Source of the DNA: Paenibacillus sp. OVF10
GTDB taxonomy: Bacteria; Bacillota; Bacilli; Paenibacillales; Paenibacillaceae
Assembly: GCA_022836915.1 (NCBI GenBank)
Contig: CP094668.1
Span: 2,666,001 to 2,730,000 of the forward strand
Direction of reading: 5' to 3'
Length of the DNA stretch: 64,000 nucleotides
Numbering within the stretch: position 1 is the stretch's first letter; each line of letters begins with the position of its first letter. The notes under the pieces are model-generated. The model had not been told where the DNA came from and did no database searches. It saw nothing but the letters and a program-made list of their open reading frames with translations. The position numbers and the translations under genes are program-made. Shown in pieces: positions 38,097 through 47,586 of this stretch.

Positions 38097-39043
38097 TTGT
38101 TGCCTGTGCATTATGTGGCGTATGGTCTACGCTGGTCGAGCCAAATTCGAATGCCTGAACTACAGATCGCACCCAAGGATGCAGAGACTGATTTTGATGT
38201 CGTGGATGTGCACATCGAGTCTTCAGATCTGGCTCTATTGTGGGAGGATTGGGATGTAGGCAACGACAACTTTGTGGCACGAAAGGGCAGTCTTTTTTCA
38301 AAATCGAAGATACAGGTCTGTTTCTAATGGAGCAAGGAAAGCGCATTGTCGTATCCCCTATACCGGGTGCAGATGAGAAAAAGGTCAGATTATTCATTCT
38401 GGGCACATGTATGGCGGTCATTATGATGCAGTGTGGCATTCTTCCACTGCATGGTAGTGCAGTTGTTATTGATGGCTGGGCTTACGCATTTGTCGGACAT
38501 TCGGGAGCAGGCAAGTCGACGTTGTCGGCCGCACTGGCATCACGCGGATATCCGCTTCTCACCGATGATGTTGTTGCACTGACCTGGGATGCCGGAGGAA
38601 GAGCTATCGTATCACCTGGTTACCCGCAACAGAAGTTATGGCAGCCCAGTCTGGACGGTTTCGGCATGAAGGAGCAGGATTATGCAACGGTTCACGCGGA
38701 GATTACGAAGTATGCGATACCTGTTCAGCACTATTTTCATGAGATGGCTGTGCCACTAGGTGGAATATTCGAACTTGCTCCTCAACCGGAGGAAAACCAT
38801 ACATCTGTTCAACTGGTTGAAGTGACGGGGCTAGAACGACTGCATCTGTTATGCTCGCATACGTTCCGTGGTGGACTCGTTGCAAGACAGGGACTGGCAC
38901 AGTGGTTGTTCGAGACGGCTTCAAGACTTTCAGCAAGTGTGGAGATTGGCAGATTGGTCAGAACGGGTGCGGAGTTTACAGCATTTGAGATGGTGGATCG
39001 GATCACAGATCATATACGTAAAGGAGTGCATACAGGACAATGA
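38097..39043 (+). CDS. HPr-kinase-like lasso peptide kinase (K protein)
   Basis: The protein resembles the HPr kinase/phosphorylase C-terminal domain: HGSAVVIDGWAYAFVGHSGA contains the start of Walker A (GHSGAGKST), followed by GYPLLTDDVVALTWD. In the paeninodin cluster such a kinase phosphorylates the C-terminal Ser of the precursor, and this precursor also ends in Ser. A T missing in the run at 38293-38298 breaks the frame; with it restored the protein reads RKGSLFFKIEDTGLFL. The start is probably TTG 38097, nine bases after AAGGAGG, giving MLPVHYVAYGLRW. The length is about 316 residues. Its stop overlaps the B1 start (ATGA). Confidence 0.87.
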
Positions 39044-39339
39044 CAGCGACTACGCCGATGAATGTGGAAGACCGGGTAACCCGGAAGGAAGGCAATCTGG
39101 TCAGTGATATGGGCAGTGAGAAAGTTATGATGAGCATTAGCTCTGGAAAATACTATAATCTGGGGAGTACCGGTGGACGAATCTGGGATCTGATCGCAGA
39201 AGAACGCACGCTGGGTGAAGTTGTTGAGGTGCTGGCTGCGGAGTATGAGATTGAGCCAGATGTATGTCGTGAGCAGGTAGTGCAATTCCTGGAACATCTT
39301 TCCCGTGAAGGACTAATTGACGTTACCCGCGGAGTGTAG
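39040..39339 (+). CDS. Lasso peptide B1 protein, PqqD-like leader-binding domain
   Basis: This 99-residue PqqD-type RiPP recognition element binds the precursor leader and brings it to the B2 protease and cyclase. Family features are VTRKEGNLVSDMGSEKVMMS, GKYYNLGSTGGRIWDLI and the helical ending CREQVVQFLEHLSREGLIDV. It starts at ATG 39040, overlapping the kinase stop by four bases. The B2 gene follows after four bases. This split B1 plus B2 arrangement is usual for Firmicute and actinobacterial lasso clusters. Confidence 0.93.
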   Translation: MTATTPMNVEDRVTRKEGNLVSDMGSEKVMMSISSGKYYNLGSTGGRIWDLIAEERTLGEVVEVLAAEYEIEPDVCREQVVQFLEHLSREGLIDVTRGV

Positions 39340-39343
39340 AACG

Positions 39344-39826
39344 ATGCTGCGAAAAATAAAGGCCTATTTCTCCCTTCCACGCGCGATGCGCCGACTGGTC
39401 TGGGAAGCTTATGTCCTCCTGGGTTGGGCGCGAATCCTGAAGGCTATGCCATTTGCCAAAATCGCACCAGGGCTAGGGACGCCTATGGTCGAAACACCGA
39501 TGACAGGACTCGAACGCAGCGAGGTCATCACTATACGGAATATTTCCAAAGCGATTTCGCTCGCCAGTAAATATACGTTATGGGAAAGCCGCTGCCTTGT
39601 AATGGCGATTGCTGGGATGAAGATGCTTGAGCGACGCAAGATAGAGAGTACGTTATACATGGGGACTGCACGGAATAAGCAAGGACATATGATGGCTCAT
39701 GCCTGGCTACGAAGTGGTAAATTGATCGTGACCGGAGCTGATACTATGGACCAATATACGGTTGTCGGTGTGTTTGGCAAACGGTGTCCGGAGAAGGGAT
39801 CTGGGGAGATTGTCTATGATACATGA
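39344..39826 (+). CDS. Lasso peptide B2 leader protease
   Basis: B2 is a transglutaminase-like cysteine protease that removes the leader, here after the TM that precedes the core. The catalytic triad is visible as Cys in ESRCLVMAIAGMKML, His in GHMMAHAWLRSG and Asp in GADTMDQYTVVGVFG. The N-terminus MLRKIKAYFSLPRAMRRLVW fits the family. I choose ATG 39344, nine bases after GGAG. The in-frame upstream ATG at 39317 lies in the B1 coding region. The end overlaps the nucleotidyltransferase start by 11 bases. The 160-residue length is normal. Confidence 0.92.
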   Translation: MLRKIKAYFSLPRAMRRLVWEAYVLLGWARILKAMPFAKIAPGLGTPMVETPMTGLERSEVITIRNISKAISLASKYTLWESRCLVMAIAGMKMLERRKIESTLYMGTARNKQGHMMAHAWLRSGKLIVTGADTMDQYTVVGVFGKRCPEKGSGEIVYDT

Positions 39827-41012
39827 AAGTGAACTCTATTCATCAGGGTTTCCGAAGGAGCTTAAGCTGATTTTGAGCATGATTAGAGGTGATCTGACGG
39901 CTCTATCCCCTGAAGAACTTAAGGCGGGTTTGCAAGGAACCGATTGGCAGCTCTTTCTGCGGCTTGTCTATCATCACCGCTTATACTCTGTCCTTTATTT
40001 GAAAATGAAAGAATTGAACTCTGCAATCATTCCTGCAGATGTTATGGAGAGTCTCAGACAACAATACACGGTCAATACCTTCCGTATGTTACATCTGACA
40101 GCTGAAATGGAGCAGGTGTGTGGAGCTTTTCGTGAACGCGGTATCCGCAATATTACACTAAAGGGACCAGCGCTCGCACATGATCTCTATGGCGATGTAT
40201 CGATGCGAACCTCCAAAGACCTGGATATCCTGATTCCGTTCGATGATGTGGAAGCGGCTGAAGGCATTCTGGCTACCCTCGGATATATATCCAAGGAAGG
40301 GGAGCGGGCACCTACGGTGCGCAGCTGGAAATGGCGGGAACATCATATCTGTTACACCCATCCGGTCAAAAGGACTCAAGTGGAGATCCATTGGCGCCTG
40401 AACCCGGATTCGGGCAAAGAAACCGATTTTGAATTGCTGTGGAAACGCAGCCGGTTCAGTTCATACACACAGACACCTGTCCGTATGCTTGAACAAGAAG
40501 ACCTATGGGCCTATCTCGTAACCCATGGTGCACGACACGGCTGGTTCAGACTGCGCTGGTTACTGGATATCGACCAGATGATCCGCAGCATGCCACTCGA
40601 TGTGAAGAAAGTAGAGAGACGTCTGAAAGCGGAGGGACGTTTATCAATCGGTTCACAGGCTCTTTATCTGGCCTCGGAGCTGCTGAACACGCCGCTGGAT
40701 GTAGAGTACAGTTCCTTGATGTCCTTAAGTGACCGTACAGGCAAGCGATTAGCCAACGAAGGCGCAAAGTTCATGAACGACATGTTGGAAAGTCCGGCTG
40801 ATATGAAGTCTTATCAATCGTATTTGTTTAAACTTCGAAGTACAAAACAGAAATGGTTTTTCTTTATTGAACGTTTATATCCGAGTACATGGGATGTGGA
40901 TCAATTGCCGCTTCCGCGTTCTTTGTTTTTTCTGTACTTTCCGTTACGTCCGTTTCTCTGGTTCTGGCGGCGAATTAAAAGGTATACGGTGACGGAAAGG
41001 GGTAAAGTATGA
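39816..41012 (+). CDS. Nucleotidyltransferase-family protein of the lasso cluster
   Basis: The protein belongs to the uncharacterised nucleotidyltransferase family (NTP_transf_5). ERGIRNITLKGPALAHDLYG and SMRTSKDLDILIPFDDVEAA hold the D-x-D metal pair, followed by WREHHICYTHPVKRTQVEIH. Genes of this type are recurrent in Bacillus and Paenibacillus lasso clusters carrying a kinase, where they have been linked to further change of the phosphorylated C-terminus. I recall this from the pseudomycoidin system but cannot verify it here. ATG 39816 follows GGGGAG. Its stop overlaps the ABC transporter start (ATGA). The C-terminal 40 residues are hydrophobic and basic, possibly membrane-associated. Confidence 0.82.
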   Translation: MIHESELYSSGFPKELKLILSMIRGDLTALSPEELKAGLQGTDWQLFLRLVYHHRLYSVLYLKMKELNSAIIPADVMESLRQQYTVNTFRMLHLTAEMEQVCGAFRERGIRNITLKGPALAHDLYGDVSMRTSKDLDILIPFDDVEAAEGILATLGYISKEGERAPTVRSWKWREHHICYTHPVKRTQVEIHWRLNPDSGKETDFELLWKRSRFSSYTQTPVRMLEQEDLWAYLVTHGARHGWFRLRWLLDIDQMIRSMPLDVKKVERRLKAEGRLSIGSQALYLASELLNTPLDVEYSSLMSLSDRTGKRLANEGAKFMNDMLESPADMKSYQSYLFKLRSTKQKWFFFIERLYPSTWDVDQLPLPRSLFFLYFPLRPFLWFWRRIKRYTVTERGKV

Positions 41013-42829
41013 TCTCGGAATTAAGGTATTTCATGCGAAAGTTGCATCATGTCACGGGGCCCATTTTATATTGGAATCTGCTAGGGATGATCTGTATCAG
41101 TCTCATGGAAGGGATCGGCATCTACATGCTTGTTCCGATGCTGAGTCTGATTGGCATATTTGAGATGGGCTCCACAGGCTTAAACATTCCCTGGCTTGGC
41201 GACGTGTTGAATCGTTTTTCTGAAAATAGCCAATTGTTACTCGTATTGTTCACCTTTGTGTTGATTGTCTCCGGACAGGCCTGGATGCAGCGTCTCCAAA
41301 CGATCCGTAATACTCGAATCCAGCAGCAATTTGTACGAACGCTGCGCATGGAAACCTATGGTGCTATTATTATGGCGCAATGGTCATTTTTTCTCCAAAA
41401 ACGAAAATCCGATTTTAACCATATATTAACGACTGAACTTGCACGTGTGAGCCAGGGAACGAGCATTATGCTGCAAATGGCAGCCTCTCTGATCTTTACG
41501 GGCATTCAGATCGGTCTTGCTTTCTGGTTATCCGCCAAGCTGACGGCACTTGTGCTGGTCTGTGGATTGTTATTATTTTTTGTCTTGAGGAAATTCGTCA
41601 AGCGGGCCAAGCAGATCGGAGACCAGACCTCTGAATTCTCGCAAAGTTATTATAACGGCATTACCGAGCATTTTAACGGCATTAAGGATATTAAGAGCAA
41701 CATGCTTGAGCGCTCACACATGAACTGGTTTGAGCGTATGTGCAGACAGATTGAACGCAACGTCATTCAATTTAGTCAATTGAACAGTGGAACACAGCTG
41801 ATTCACCGGATGTCCGCGGCAATCATTATCGCTGCATTCATCTATCTTTCTCTACGTGTAATGACCGTGCCACCCGCAAGTCTACTGCTCATCATCCTTA
41901 TCTTTTCCCGGTTATGGCCAAGGTTTACGGCGATTCAGTCCAATCTGGAGTACATCAGCTCCATGCTGCCTGCATTTCGGGTAGTCAGAGAATTGCAAGC
42001 GCAGACGGCGAAAAGTCGTGAGATTAGTGCAGAGATTGCTTCGGCAGGAGACGTTGGAACTGATGGGATTCAACCTATGGAACTGAAGGAATCTATTACA
42101 TGTGAGGATGTCTGCTATCGCTATGAGGGAAGTGATACGTACTCATTGAGAAATGTGCAAGCTTCGATTCCAGCAAGGGGTATGACCGCAATTGTAGGTA
42201 AATCCGGAGCAGGCAAGAGCACCCTGATAGATCTGATTATGGGCCTCGTAAGGCCTGAAACTGGTCGTATTCTGATTGACGGTGTGCCTCTGTCAGAAGA
42301 ACGATTATTGAGCTGGCGAAGTTCCATCGGATATGTCTCCCAGGACCCATTCCTGTTTCATACGAGTATTCGTGAGAATCTGCGTCTGGTTGATCCAAAT
42401 GCAAGTGAAGAACAGATGTGGCAGGCTCTGCAATTTTCCTCCTCTGCGGCATTTGTACGGAGGTTGCCTCAGGGTCTGGATACGATTATTGGTGATCGGG
42501 GTATTCGTTTATCCGGGGGTGAACGTCAGCGATTGGTGCTCGCCCGGGCCATGCTGCGGAATCCTTCGGTCTTGGTACTGGATGAAGCAACAAGTGCGCT
42601 GGACAGTGAGAATGAACAGTACATTCATGAGGCGCTTGAACGGTTAAAAGGACATGTGACCATTATCGTGATTGCACACCGATTGTCTACGATTCGGACG
42701 GCAGATCGTGTAATTGTGCTCGATGAAGGTCGGGTGATTCAAGAGGGCGGGTACCAGCAGTTATCTACTGATCCGGTAGGGACGTTCAGCAAACTTCTTA
42801 ATATGCAAGCGGGTGTTGTTGGGCAGTAA
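41009..42829 (+). CDS. Lasso peptide ABC exporter (D protein)
   Basis: This is a half-transporter with an N-terminal six-helix membrane domain (GPILYWNLLGMICISLMEGI onward) fused to an ATPase domain, acting as a homodimer. ATPase motifs: Walker A GKSGAGKST, signature RLSGGERQRLVLARAMLRNP, Walker B VLVLDEATSALDS and switch His in VIAHRLS. In lasso clusters the D protein exports the mature peptide and gives self-immunity. It starts at ATG 41009, overlapping the preceding stop, and is the last gene of the operon before a terminator. The gene is intact with 606 residues. Confidence 0.93.
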   Translation: MISELRYFMRKLHHVTGPILYWNLLGMICISLMEGIGIYMLVPMLSLIGIFEMGSTGLNIPWLGDVLNRFSENSQLLLVLFTFVLIVSGQAWMQRLQTIRNTRIQQQFVRTLRMETYGAIIMAQWSFFLQKRKSDFNHILTTELARVSQGTSIMLQMAASLIFTGIQIGLAFWLSAKLTALVLVCGLLLFFVLRKFVKRAKQIGDQTSEFSQSYYNGITEHFNGIKDIKSNMLERSHMNWFERMCRQIERNVIQFSQLNSGTQLIHRMSAAIIIAAFIYLSLRVMTVPPASLLLIILIFSRLWPRFTAIQSNLEYISSMLPAFRVVRELQAQTAKSREISAEIASAGDVGTDGIQPMELKESITCEDVCYRYEGSDTYSLRNVQASIPARGMTAIVGKSGAGKSTLIDLIMGLVRPETGRILIDGVPLSEERLLSWRSSIGYVSQDPFLFHTSIRENLRLVDPNASEEQMWQALQFSSSAAFVRRLPQGLDTIIGDRGIRLSGGERQRLVLARAMLRNPSVLVLDEATSALDSENEQYIHEALERLKGHVTIIVIAHRLSTIRTADRVIVLDEGRVIQEGGYQQLSTDPVGTFSKLLNMQAGVVGQ

Positions 42830-42937
42830 AGTAAGTGAGTGAGGGGACATCAAGACGTTATAACGCGATGATAGAGTATTGTATCTTCTTCGGTATATTC
42901 ATTTATCGCTGGTATAACCAGCAATGTATCACGTAAA

Positions 42938-42964
42938 GAGGCGCGCCACTATGGGCGCGCCTTT
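42938..42964 (+). terminator. Terminator of the lasso operon
   Basis: AGGCGCGCC-ACTAT-GGGCGCGCCT is a strong GC-rich stem followed by TTTC. It lies between the convergent exporter and APS kinase genes and can serve both strands. Confidence 0.8.
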
Positions 42965-42995
42965 CATGTAAGTAGGTTAATATAATGAGCAAGAA

Positions 42996-43634
42996 TTAAT
43001 GGACCAGTTCTGTATTGGAAGGGCGCGGAAGCTGGAGAGCGCCGATCTGTTCCAAATGTTGTACGATCTCTTGCACGGCTTCCTCAATGGAAGATTGCTC
43101 CGTATCGATGATAAATGAAGGAGATTTTGGTACATCATAGGGGGCGGAAATGCCTGTGAAATGCGGGATGTCACCGTTGCGTGCCTTTTTATAAAGCCCC
43201 TTGGGGTCACGCCGCTCACATTCTTGAATTGAACAGCTCACATAGATTTCAATGAAATCTTCTGGTTCAAATAACTGTCTGACCATCTCCCGATCCTGTT
43301 CATGAGGAGAGATAAAAGCCGAAAGTACAAACAACCCGGCATCTACCATTAACTTCGATACTTCACCAATTCGCCGCAGATTTTCTTGACGATCCCCTGC
43401 TGTAAAACCGAGATCACGGTTCAGGCCATGACGTACATTATCCCCGTCCAGAACATAACAGCGTACGCCTTGATCGTAGAGATACTGCTCCAGGGCAAAT
43501 GCAAGGGATGACTTTCCTGCACCTGATAACCCGGTAAACCATATGGCACGACTACGGTGCCCATTATGCTTCTCCCTGTCTTGTCTGTTGATGCTGGATG
43601 ATTGCCAGGTTATATTGCGCTCTTCCTTCGACAT
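42996..43634 (-). CDS. cysC: Adenylylsulfate (APS) kinase
   Basis: CysC phosphorylates adenylylsulfate with ATP to give PAPS, the sulfate donor for sulfotransferases. Walker A is [41 protein letters not shown]-like [14 protein letters not shown] and [20 protein letters not shown] are family landmarks. The 212 residues include a short extra N-terminus. The gene converges on the lasso operon, which starts with a sulfotransferase gene. This placement suggests a dedicated PAPS supply; it may equally serve general sulfate assimilation, though no ATP sulfurylase or PAPS reductase gene is nearby. The start at 43634 follows AAGGCGGG. Confidence 0.94.
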   Translation of the reverse strand: MSKEERNITWQSSSINRQDREKHNGHRSRAIWFTGLSGAGKSSLAFALEQYLYDQGVRCYVLDGDNVRHGLNRDLGFTAGDRQENLRRIGEVSKLMVDAGLFVLSAFISPHEQDREMVRQLFEPEDFIEIYVSCSIQECERRDPKGLYKKARNGDIPHFTGISAPYDVPKSPSFIIDTEQSSIEEAVQEIVQHLEQIGALQLPRPSNTELVH

Positions 43635-43840
43635 GAGTATCCCGCCTTTTCCCTACCATGATATGTATAATATTTTAACATATTTACAAGATTATAGCAC
43701 CTTACAGATTTCTTCAAAATAAGCGTGAATCGACAAAATATCGGGTATAGATGTAGTACATACATAAGCATTATGCATATATCCAAGGAGTATTTTGCAT
43801 TGAATGATGCAAATGCCCACATCGCAGGAGGAACAATGTC

Positions 43841-44254
43841 ATGAACGAAAACATACAAAACATACAAGTTGGATTCAAATGCCCGGATTGCCAGCAGGAT
43901 ATCCGAGCGGAATTTATAGATGAACAGGTCAGTACGGTTCGTTGTAAAGGTTGTGACAGAGCGTATACACTTTTGAAGCCAACCATCGGTGATGAGATTC
44001 TACTGGATTGGGAGCAGGAGGCTTTGTATCACAAGCTGAGGGCAGAGCGGTCTGAACTGGATAATCACAATATGTCGGCCTTGATTATCAAAGTTATCGA
44101 GCTGCTTACATGGCGTGATCGGGGAGATGGACAGACCCGTGCCATACAGACCGTGAGGGAATGGCTTGCTTCCAGTGGCAAACCTCAGACCTTGCTTGAA
44201 TTGTTCCATCAATCTCCGCCACAACCTGAAAATAAACGTTTCGATCGTTTATGA
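43841..44254 (+). CDS. Zinc-ribbon protein of unknown function
   Basis: This 137-residue protein starts with a zinc ribbon: VGFKCPDCQQDI and, 17 residues after the second Cys, RCKGCDRAYTL, then a helical part (SALIIKVIELLTWRDRGDGQ, TREWLASSGK-like TVREWLASSGKPQTLLELFH). I do not recognise the family. ATG 43841 follows AGGAGGAAC. It is divergent from cysC across about 200 bases and is followed by pdaA without a clear terminator. Coding status is good because of the ribosome site and paired CxxC motifs. Confidence 0.72.
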   Translation: MNENIQNIQVGFKCPDCQQDIRAEFIDEQVSTVRCKGCDRAYTLLKPTIGDEILLDWEQEALYHKLRAERSELDNHNMSALIIKVIELLTWRDRGDGQTRAIQTVREWLASSGKPQTLLELFHQSPPQPENKRFDRL

Positions 44255-44348
44255 TTTACATACATTAGCCGTTCCTGTGGCATATTACCTGAAGGTATTC
44301 GTGTGTGCAAACGACTAACCGAATTTTTCAGGAACAGGAGCGGATAGA

Positions 44349-45127
44349 ATGAAGCGAATGGTTCTATATATACTGTTGGGACTGTTATCCATCAGTATGA
44401 TACCGGCACAGACTGAAGCATCACCGGTTACCGGAGCGTATCACTTTGGCTTCAAAAAAGTCAAAACGGTCAACTGCCCTCCATTGATCAGGAAGGCTTT
44501 AAATCGATCTTACAACATAACGATGCCATTTTCCTGGGGGATACAAAACAGAAGGAATTGTATCTCACGTTTGATAACGGGTATGAGAATGGATTCACAC
44601 CTGCCATACTGGATGTTTTGCGTACCAAGAAGGTGCCAGCAGCTTTCTTTGTGACAGGTCATTATCTGAAAGATCAGCCTGAGTTGGTCAAACGTATGGC
44701 GGCTGAAGGTCATATTGTCGGTAATCATTCATGGAGTCATCCGGATATGACCCGCATCTCCAATGAAAAGCTTAGAGAGGAACTCGAGAAGGTCAAGTCG
44801 GAGGTCAATCGGCTGACGGGTCAACAAGCGACCTTTTTACGGCCACCGCGCGGGATTTTTAACAATCGTACGCTCGCAGAGAGTCATGCTCAGGGTTATG
44901 TGAATGTGTTCTGGTCTGTTGCTTATAAAGATTGGGATACCAATGTGCAGCGTGGCGCACAATATGCTCATCAACAGGTGTTGAAACAACTCCATCCGGG
45001 GGCTGTCATTTTGCTTCATTCGGTATCCAAAGATAACACGGAAGCTCTGGGTTCCATCATTGATGAGGCTCGCAAGCAAGGATACGCATTCAAAAGTCTG
45101 GATGATCTGCGGACCAAAAATTATTGA
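44349..45127 (+). CDS. pdaA: Peptidoglycan N-acetylmuramic acid deacetylase
   Basis: PdaA-type enzymes deacetylate muramic acid in spore peptidoglycan to start muramic delta-lactam formation. The protein has a signal peptide (MKRMVLYILLGLLSISMIPA) and then AYHFGFKKSQNGQLPSID, the PdaA-specific start of the mature domain. Deacetylase motifs are LYLTFDNGYENGFTP (the second Asp of the usual TFDDG is Asn, as in PdaA), NHSWSHPDMT and LRPPRGIFN. An A missing in the run at 44454-44459 breaks the frame. The restored length is about 259 residues. ATG 44349 follows GGAGCGGAT. It should act outside the membrane during sporulation or germination. Confidence 0.9.
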
Positions 45128-45173
45128 TCTGTATCGTAATGACCAAGGTTACTCTTGAGTTTGGCAAAATATT

Positions 45174-45213
45174 AAAGGGCATCCTGAGCGATTAAGCTCG
45201 GAATGCCCTTTTT
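45174..45213 (+). terminator. Terminator after pdaA
   Basis: AAAGGGCATCCTGAGC pairs with GCTCGGAATGCCCTTT (one mismatch) and is followed by TT. It lies between convergent genes. Confidence 0.88.
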
Positions 45214-45306
45214 AGTTATAACGGTATGCCAATCCAAGTATTGGATGTACCACATACAGATTAAGAAGAAAGGATTGGGTAATACGATACAATGTAACGT
45301 GTAATA

Positions 45307-46154
45307 CTATAAAACAGTGTTATAGATGATTCCAATCGTTTTTGGGCCGCAGTGACTGCATACTACACAACCAGCAGTGGTCAGTTCCACACGGGCACCC
45401 GTTTGTTCCTGCAAAGACTTCTGCAAGTCAAGCGCATCCTCTTCAGCCATGGTGTGCACAACAATCAGCAGGTCTGGATCGATCTGATCCTTCTGGCTGA
45501 GCGTATTATTCAGCATTTGTTCCAGAGCTTTCTCCCGTTTGCCGCGGACTTTATAGGCAGGTGCCATTTTGCCATCCGTTACCCGGATGACAGGACGAAT
45601 CTTCAACAGGCTTCCAATCAGATTCTGCATGCCTGAACAGCGTCCACCTTTATGCAGATACTCCAGTGTATCGATGACAAACTCCGTGCGTACATTTGAT
45701 TTCATCGCCTCAATCAGGTGTGTAATCTGAGTCAGGTTTTGCCCTTTATCAGCAGCATGTACAGCTTTCATCACCATCAGTGCAATTCCTGATGAGAGAT
45801 TCTGTGAGTCAATGACCGATATTCGACCTTCCGGGAACTCGGTACTCGCTAGTCGTGCATTTTGATAGGTAGAGGAAAGTTCAGAAGATAAGCTGATATA
45901 TAAAATCTCATCCCCTTGATCTATGTAAGGTTGAAATGCCGTTATGAAATCAGCGGGGAAGGTGCTGCTGTTTTGGGAAGACGCCCATCTCGGCTGACAC
46001 GTTCATATAGCTGTTCAGGCTTAATCTCAGCACCGTCTTTCAGTGATTCTTCACCGAACACGACATATAAGGGGATGATACCGATATCGTGCTGCTGGAT
46101 CCATTCTGGAGCCAGATCACTTGTGCTGTCCGCAAAAATTTTGATTCGTGACAT
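45307..46154 (-). CDS. DegV family fatty-acid-binding protein
   Basis: DegV proteins (FakB type) bind fatty acids and hand them to a kinase for phospholipid synthesis. The protein begins MSRIKIFADSTSDLAPEWIQ, with the DSTSD family motif; then GDEILYISLSSELSSTYQNA, RISVIDSQNLSSGIALMV and the ending CSHCGPKTIGIIY with the GP-x-x-GI motif. The frame breaks at the G-run 45955-45958 (plus strand). One more base restores AAPSPADFITAFQPYIDQGD. ATG 46154 follows GGAGA; the longer frame from 46223 has no site. Restored length is about 282 residues. No FakA gene is adjacent. Confidence 0.92.
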
Positions 46155-46259
46155 GTCAATCTCCTTTGAAAACAATGATTTTGGCAAAAAATATAGATTA
46201 TACTTATGTGTCAACCCATTCATTTTAATTATAAGGAAACATGACGCTGGTGCAAAGCG

Positions 46260-46730
46260 TTACATCAGCGTCATGCCTACCAAGATAAGTCCAACGAATA
46301 ACAGAATCATGATCCCATTTAATATGGTTCCGATAATGGCAAAAACTTTCTTTCGATTCTTGAGAACAAGACCAATAATTCCGACGATACCTCCGGCCAG
46401 ATTGAGAATCAGGCAGACCAGAATGGCTAATGAAGCCAGAACCACGGCTGGATGCAAGGCTATCTCTTCTGTCTGCAACGGGGTTAGAACTCCGATGGAC
46501 TCGTTTACAGCCATGGTGGCAATAAAGAATATCAGAATATAACCCAAGATTGCAACCAATCCAATGACAAAGCTGGCGATCCCAGGTCCGGAATGTTTCA
46601 GTGGTACCATTGGTTGCCTCTCATAATCTGGCGGGTATGCTTCATACCCATTGTTATTGTATGGATCTGCATGGCCAGGGTTCTGATTCGTGTTGTTATA
46701 ACCTGAATTATAGGAATCGCGATTATCCAT
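46260..46730 (-). CDS. Small membrane protein, DUF4190/DUF4064-like
   Basis: The first 45 residues are polar, with Asn, Tyr and Pro repeats (NSGYNNTNQNPGHADPYNNN). Three hydrophobic segments follow: GIASFVIGLVAILGYILIFF, AVVLASLAILVCLILNLAGG and FAIIGTILNGIMILLFVGLI. This layout and the G-x-x-S-F-V-I-G-L start of the first helix recall DUF4190/DUF4064-type membrane proteins of Firmicutes, whose function is not known. ATG 46730 has GGGAGG about 12 bases upstream. It is in the same direction as degV, with a gap of about 105 bases. Confidence 0.72.
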   Translation of the reverse strand: MDNRDSYNSGYNNTNQNPGHADPYNNNGYEAYPPDYERQPMVPLKHSGPGIASFVIGLVAILGYILIFFIATMAVNESIGVLTPLQTEEIALHPAVVLASLAILVCLILNLAGGIVGIIGLVLKNRKKVFAIIGTILNGIMILLFVGLILVGMTLM

Positions 46731-47067
46731 AATGTTGACTTGCCTCCCTTAATCATCGTACTGAGTGTTATTAACCTAATCGATGAGTAATGATTCTCCT
46801 TTTAGAGGTTGTCCAAACTCGGTACTGAAAACCAATCTTTTTGAACTTGCACTTAAAATACAACGATTACATACCTGTTACTTTTCCATAATTATCGATA
46901 AAAATCAAGGATTTACGCCAGTTTTCTACGATATATAGGGTAAAGATAGGATTAGTAAGTATAAACAGACATATGATCTATGAAGCTCCACCCCGACTGG
47001 TAAAGGAGGAGTGGATTCGCTACAATAATAGGAGTGAAGTGTAGTTGAATTAAGGGAGAGAACTTAT
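46731..47067. other. Intergenic region with a short dispersed repeat
   Basis: This 337-base gap lies between divergent genes. TAGAGGTTGT (46803) and TTGAACTTGCACT (46841) match a pair of blocks near 32.8 kb. AAAGGAGGA at about 47002 has no credible ORF behind it. No firm promoter is seen. Confidence 0.4.
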
Positions 47068-47453
47068 ATGCAACGAAGATGGATGATGCTTGGAGCTGTA
47101 ATGACCATGCTGTCGGTGGCGATAGGTGCTTTTGGTGCTCACATGCTCAAGGATACGATTGGGCCCGCGGCCATAGCTACATATGAGACGGGGTGCAATA
47201 TCACATGATTCATGCATTGGGCCTGCTCATTATTGGTTTGACGGCTGGTCAACTTGGAGCATCTACAAAACTGAAGTGGGCAGCGCGCCTGTTGTTTATC
47301 GGAATTATCGTGTTCTCGGGCAGCTTGTATGTGCTTAGTATTTCTGGCATCAAGATTCTGGGTGCCATCACACCGATTGGTGGGGTAGCCTTCATTGCCG
47401 GATGGTTGTTATTGGCATTAGATGTATGGCAGCGAGGTAAGGATCGCTCCTGA
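47068..47453 (+). CDS. DUF423 family membrane protein
   Basis: DUF423 (YwdK/YgdD-like) proteins are small four-helix membrane proteins of unknown function. The N-terminus MQRRWMMLGAVMTMLSVAIG followed by AFGAHMLKDTIGPAAIATYE is the family hallmark (GAFGAH). The frame breaks in the G-run 47190-47193. One more G gives YETGVQYHMIHALGLLIIG, the conserved YQ-H-ALALL block. The rest contains FSGSLYVLSISGIKILGAIT and the Gly-rich TPIGGVAFIAGWLLL. The restored length is about 128 residues. ATG 47068 follows AGGGAGAG. Confidence 0.9.
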
Positions 47454-47484
47454 TCGGTCCAAACAAATTAGGGTTCAATCCTAC

Positions 47485-47520
47485 ATGAACCATAGAACTA
47501 AAATGAACCATAGAACTAAA
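47485..47520 (+). repeat. Perfect 18-bp tandem duplication
   Basis: ATGAACCATAGAACTAAA occurs twice in direct succession (47485-47502, 47503-47520), directly before a terminator. It is a recent small duplication with no evident function. Confidence 0.9.
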
Positions 47521-47570
47521 AACTTGCGTTAGAATGTCCCGTCATTCTAACGCAAGTTGCTTTTTGTTTT
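47521..47570 (+). terminator. Bidirectional terminator
   Basis: AACTTGCGTTAGAATG pairs perfectly with CATTCTAACGCAAGTT (16 bp). T-runs follow on the plus strand and A-runs precede it, so it can end both convergent transcripts. Confidence 0.92.
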
Positions 47571-47586
47571 AATCCGATGAAGTTAG

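Noticed and set aside
42938..42964. Engineered AscI cloning site (GGCGCGCC)
   Set aside because: The site forms the two arms of a natural terminator stem between convergent genes; there is no vector sequence around it.
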